34,266 bases of DNA, from positions 1 through 34,266 of the forward strand of contig JAYMTA010000225.1 in assembly GCA_036897625.1 (NCBI GenBank). The letters are read 5' to 3'. Both the position numbers and the translations under genes were made by a program. Positions 31,701-34,266 of this stretch are shown here, piece after piece; position 1 is the first letter of the stretch; the number at the start of each line of letters is the position of its first letter. This stretch comes from Pelargonium cotyledonis. Taxonomy: Eukaryota > Streptophyta > Magnoliopsida > Geraniales > Geraniaceae. Below the pieces are notes generated by a model. The model made no database searches, was not told where the DNA came from, and saw nothing but the letters and a program-made list of their open reading frames with translations.

Positions 31701-33255
31701 TTTTTAAATTTCATTGAAATCTACCCTCAGTAACTCGATGAAATATGAAAATATCAGCTTCCACTGTTGCCTTATCTCGTGGTAATAATTATTAGGTCAA
31801 ATTGCTAGATAGGTACCATATACTCGACCCATTTGCAAATAGCTCCCTGTACTTTGTACCCTCACTATCATGGTATCACCATCAGTTTCACATTGTTGAA
31901 ATGAAAATTTGAAAGAACAGGACAGTGAGCTAGTTGCCTGGAAAAACGTATTGGGAGCTATCTGCAAAATGGAGCTAAGAATAGAGTACTTATTTGCAAT
32001 TTGTCCTGATGAGTGATGATTATAAAATCATGAAACTTATAATAGTTCCAAATCATCGTCATTCATGTGTGTTGGTTTATCTTCATGAGTTGAATGATTT
32101 TGATTTACGATTCCAGACAGTTTAATAATTGAGTTCTGTTGTTGCAGGATGGTGGGAGTTACATGATTTACACTCCAGAAGATCCGCTTCTTTTTGTTGC
32201 TGTTAAGGTAACGTCTTTGATCCCATCTTGGCTCAAACTAGGTGTAAATGCTCATGAATCCAATTGAAAATCTAAAATCCTCTTTTTGCACGCTTTCTAT
32301 GATTGTTAAGTCCTAAAAAAAAGCTATTTAGTTGGTACAAAAGCTAGGACTTGCTAATCTATGAGTTGGCTTGGAACTTCTAATGCTGTATTTTTTTATT
32401 TTACTTGTGCAGGGTAGCAATGGGATTTATCAACTTGCTGATGATGTAAGCAATATGCAATCCATTTTTCTTTTTTGTCAATATATCATTTTTGTCTTTG
32501 CAAACACTATATACGACCTTTACACTGGCTAGGGAAGAGAATTTTATTTGGAGAGCGGGTTTATTCCCAATCCATGTATCATTCCCAATCAACAAATATT
32601 TGGATCCGAGTTTTCTCTGCTCTATTGAACTTAGAAACTAAGTTGACCTCGATTAGTGCAAAAACATTGCATTGTTGAACTCATCTCTGCTTCAGATACT
32701 TTGATTACTTATTTCCACTTTTTCAAGATTGCACTGAAACATTCTCAGTCGGGAAGAATTCCCTAGCATGAGTCGATATCTCTTATGCTTAAACTCTTAA
32801 AATGATCTAATTTAAGCATCAAGATGCTGCACCCAAAATATCTTAGGTAGCGAGTGTATTGTAACTTAAAGATCGGGAATTGGAATGAGATTCCCATTCT
32901 TGTTCAAATTTGGACTTTTTGATCAGGATGACTTGAACGGTTTTTATCCCAATGCTACATACAGTGGATATGGTTAATGATTTGAGAGGAACCATTGGTT
33001 GGGTTATGAACCTACAGTTGTTTTTTATTCCCTGGTAGGAGCTTCTGGAGGACCCTGCTATCACAAGCGCCATAAACGAGGAGACTGAGTTCAATGCCTT
33101 TGCGGTATGTGATTCTCCATTTCTCTCTCTATACACGACTCGTGACTATATCTTAGATGTGATTGAGCAATCTGACTTGGTCGATTTGTTTTACTTTTGT
33201 TTCTCAGCAAGAAGAAGAGGCTGCTCTTCTCGAAGCAATGGCGGGAAGAGATTAA
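28757..33255 (+). CDS. Plastid-targeted DUF3727/DUF1292-like protein (10 exons)
   Basis: Protein of unknown biochemical function. Its core resembles cyanobacterial DUF3727/DUF1292-type proteins, so a plastid origin is likely. Exons: 28757-29197, 30113-30210, 30343-30388, 30958-31040, 31137-31201, 31473-31519, 32148-32207, 32413-32445, 33039-33104, 33208-33255. They give 328 aa plus TAA, with all introns GT-AG. Residues 1-60 are Ser/Thr/Arg-rich and poor in acidic residues, like a chloroplast transit peptide. Residues 60-125 are Lys/Gly/Ser-rich and probably disordered. The first conserved block is at about 140-195 (RIVTLVDPDSKKPLECVI, CILACPVDMPISIL). The second is at about 270-310, with YMIYTPEDPLLFVAVK as the diagnostic DUF3727-like segment, and the tail is acidic (QEEEAALLEAMAGRD). 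Between them, GFCYTSRGGFCYCEDDIF has three Cys residues. The family name comes from recognised motifs, not a search. Confidence 0.85.
29215..29530. repeat. Three-copy ~112-bp tandem repeat in DUF3727 intron 1
   Basis: TTTTATGTCAA(A/T)TTAGCTGA begins copies whose GTCAA words sit at 29232, 29343 and 29456 (spacing 111 and 113 bp). Each copy continues with GTTGTTCT, then GCTCA, then an ATTGT(T/C)TCAA word and ACTTG/TCTTG. The copies are moderately diverged and start about 20 bp after the donor of exon 1. Confidence 0.8.
31795..32006. mobile_element. Foldback MITE-like element, 212 bp, DUF3727 intron 6
   Basis: The left end, GGTCAAATTGCTAGATAG then ATTTGCAAATAGCTCCC, and the reverse complement of the right end, GGACAAATTGCAAATAAG then ATTTTGCAGATAGCTCCC, form imperfect terminal inverted repeats of about 54 bp. 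No clear target duplication is seen. The long TIR is compatible with a MULE-derived element, but I do not assign a superfamily. Confidence 0.65.
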
Positions 33256-33799
33256 CCAGGAAGCGGGTCTAGACGTTCGCAAGGAACAAATCGAGTTTTG
33301 TTTACATTACATGAGTTACTCGGCGTCATGCCGTCATCTGTTAATAGTAGATTTTGTTTAAATTACATGAGTTACTTTGGGCGAATGCTTTGAAATGAAG
33401 GTTCAGAAATTGTTTTTGCTTGTGTTGTATGTGGAAATGAAATTTGCACAAATTCCTTACATAATGCATACTAATTCCTATCCTTTGGAATTTTATTTAT
33501 GCTATTAAAATTGAATCAATGCTCTGTACCTTTTTGTTCTTGGATTCAAGGGTATTTTGGACCTTCAGTATCACCTACTCAACTTGTTCTTCACTATTGG
33601 ACCAAAATTGGTCCGGTAGATTTATGGCTTCTACTGGAGCTAGACACTGTTTCAGCTCCGTTAAGTCACATTTTAGCTAGTTTTGCCAATCAACGGCATT
33701 CTACATGAACATAGAATGACTTGTCGAAAATTCTACGTGTAGTCTCCGTTAAGTCAAAACAAACAAACACTTAAAAGTCCATTTCCATAGCACACTGAA
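33256..33799. other. DUF3727 3' flank and intergenic region
   Basis: 33256-33480 is probably 3' UTR. It contains a partial direct repeat (ATTACATGAGTTACT at 33306-33320 and again near 33363). From 33480 to 33790 no gene or element is recognised. This stretch also holds the promoter of the gene that starts near the right edge, without an obvious TATA box. Confidence 0.45.
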
Positions 33800-34023
33800 A
33801 TGCCGAAATCACCCTTTCACATACAGAAACTGCGTTTCTTCTTCTATCTTTCGCAACTCTCACTCCCACCTACGGCGATACCATCTTCTTCTTCTGCTAG
33901 GTTTCGAATCCAACCATCGCCGTCGCGCACCGGCGACGGATCCGTACCCGATTCGATAACGAACCGGTGCTTCATAGCTCGCGACTCGACATTTCAAACA
34001 AGCTCAGTTCTCTTTTCTCTCAG
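33800..34023 (+). CDS. Probable first exon of a gene running off the right edge
   Basis: From about 33800 the sequence becomes CT-rich and then GC-rich (CGCCGTCGCGCACCGGCGAC), as in plant first exons. CTCTCAG|GTCAGA at about 34023 is a plausible donor followed by a T-rich intron. An ATG at 33800 opens a frame (MPKSPFHIQKLRFFFYLSQ) through the donor, rich in Ser and Pro. The exon could equally be an untranslated leader. No family is recognised. Confidence 0.3.
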
Positions 34024-34266
34024 GTCAGACTGCAACTCTTCGCTTTTCTTTGCTTCTCTCTATTTCCATCCATTTCAGAGCTCTAGTTTATATTATTTAT
34101 TTATTTTTAATTTCTTTCTTGTTTATTTGTATCTGATTTTGTTTATAGCACGAAGTTACTTGTTCCATTTGTTTTGAGTTGATTTGAGAATCTGAACTGG
34201 TTCGTTAGCTTTTTGTGTATATTATTATTGAACAACTACTCTTCCCATTTATAGCATCGCATCGGT
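34024..34266 (+). other. T-rich sequence, probably start of an intron
   Basis: This T-rich stretch has no coding signal and follows the candidate donor at 34023. It fits the first intron of the gene at the right edge. The window ends before any acceptor can be placed. Confidence 0.3.

Noticed and set aside
1..34266. Search for a novel multi-gene system, CRISPR, integrated virus or biosynthetic cluster
   Set aside because: Apart from the leftmost small ORF and the right-edge exon, the coding content is explained by two beta-galactosidases, a CHERP-like protein and a DUF3727 protein. No viral, CRISPR or cluster-type enzyme genes were seen.

Overview
This is nuclear DNA from a flowering plant, most likely a eudicot. 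It is AT-rich. The genes have many short exons, with GT-AG introns rich in AT and T, and the intergenic DNA and introns carry small plant transposons (PIF/Harbinger-like, Stowaway-like and other foldback MITEs) plus degenerate CACGACACG-type repeats. No bacterial operon, phage, CRISPR array, rRNA or tRNA gene was seen. I rebuilt the exons by eye from reading frame, splice sites and family motifs. Each of the four complete genes gives one unbroken reading frame with consistent intron phases.

Layout, all genes on the + strand: (1) 1-3500, intergenic, with CACGACACG repeats, a cluster of TGGGCY promoter motifs followed by a small ORF, and a 738-bp PIF/Harbinger-like MITE holding a 93-bp tandem array. 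(2) 3620-12614, a GH35 beta-galactosidase of the BGAL6/MUM2 type, 18 exons, 713 aa, no lectin domain. (3) 12615-15099, intergenic DNA and the probable leader of the next gene. (4) 15100-18543, a SURP + CID protein of the CHERP type (splicing-associated), 678 aa. (5) 18544-20513, intergenic DNA with two short tandem duplications. (6) 20514-27841, a second GH35 beta-galactosidase, BGAL10 type, 19 exons, 832 aa, with a C-terminal SUEL lectin domain and one GC-AG intron. (7) 28757-33255, a nuclear-encoded, probably plastid-targeted DUF3727/DUF1292-like protein, 10 exons, 328 aa. (8) from about 33800, the probable first exon of a gene that runs off the right edge.

The two beta-galactosidases share nearly every intron position and phase. 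They should be secreted to the cell wall, where BGAL6 types are linked to trimming pectic galactan (seed mucilage) and BGAL10 types to removing galactose from xyloglucan. From memory, the Arabidopsis orthologues are neighbouring loci (At5g63800 and At5g63810), which supports both assignments and suggests old linkage, here with a CHERP-like gene between them. I see no previously undescribed system. The more unusual points are the SUEL domain on the BGAL10 protein, the GC-AG intron, a MITE end that appears to supply a branch point in BGAL6, and several local tandem duplications.
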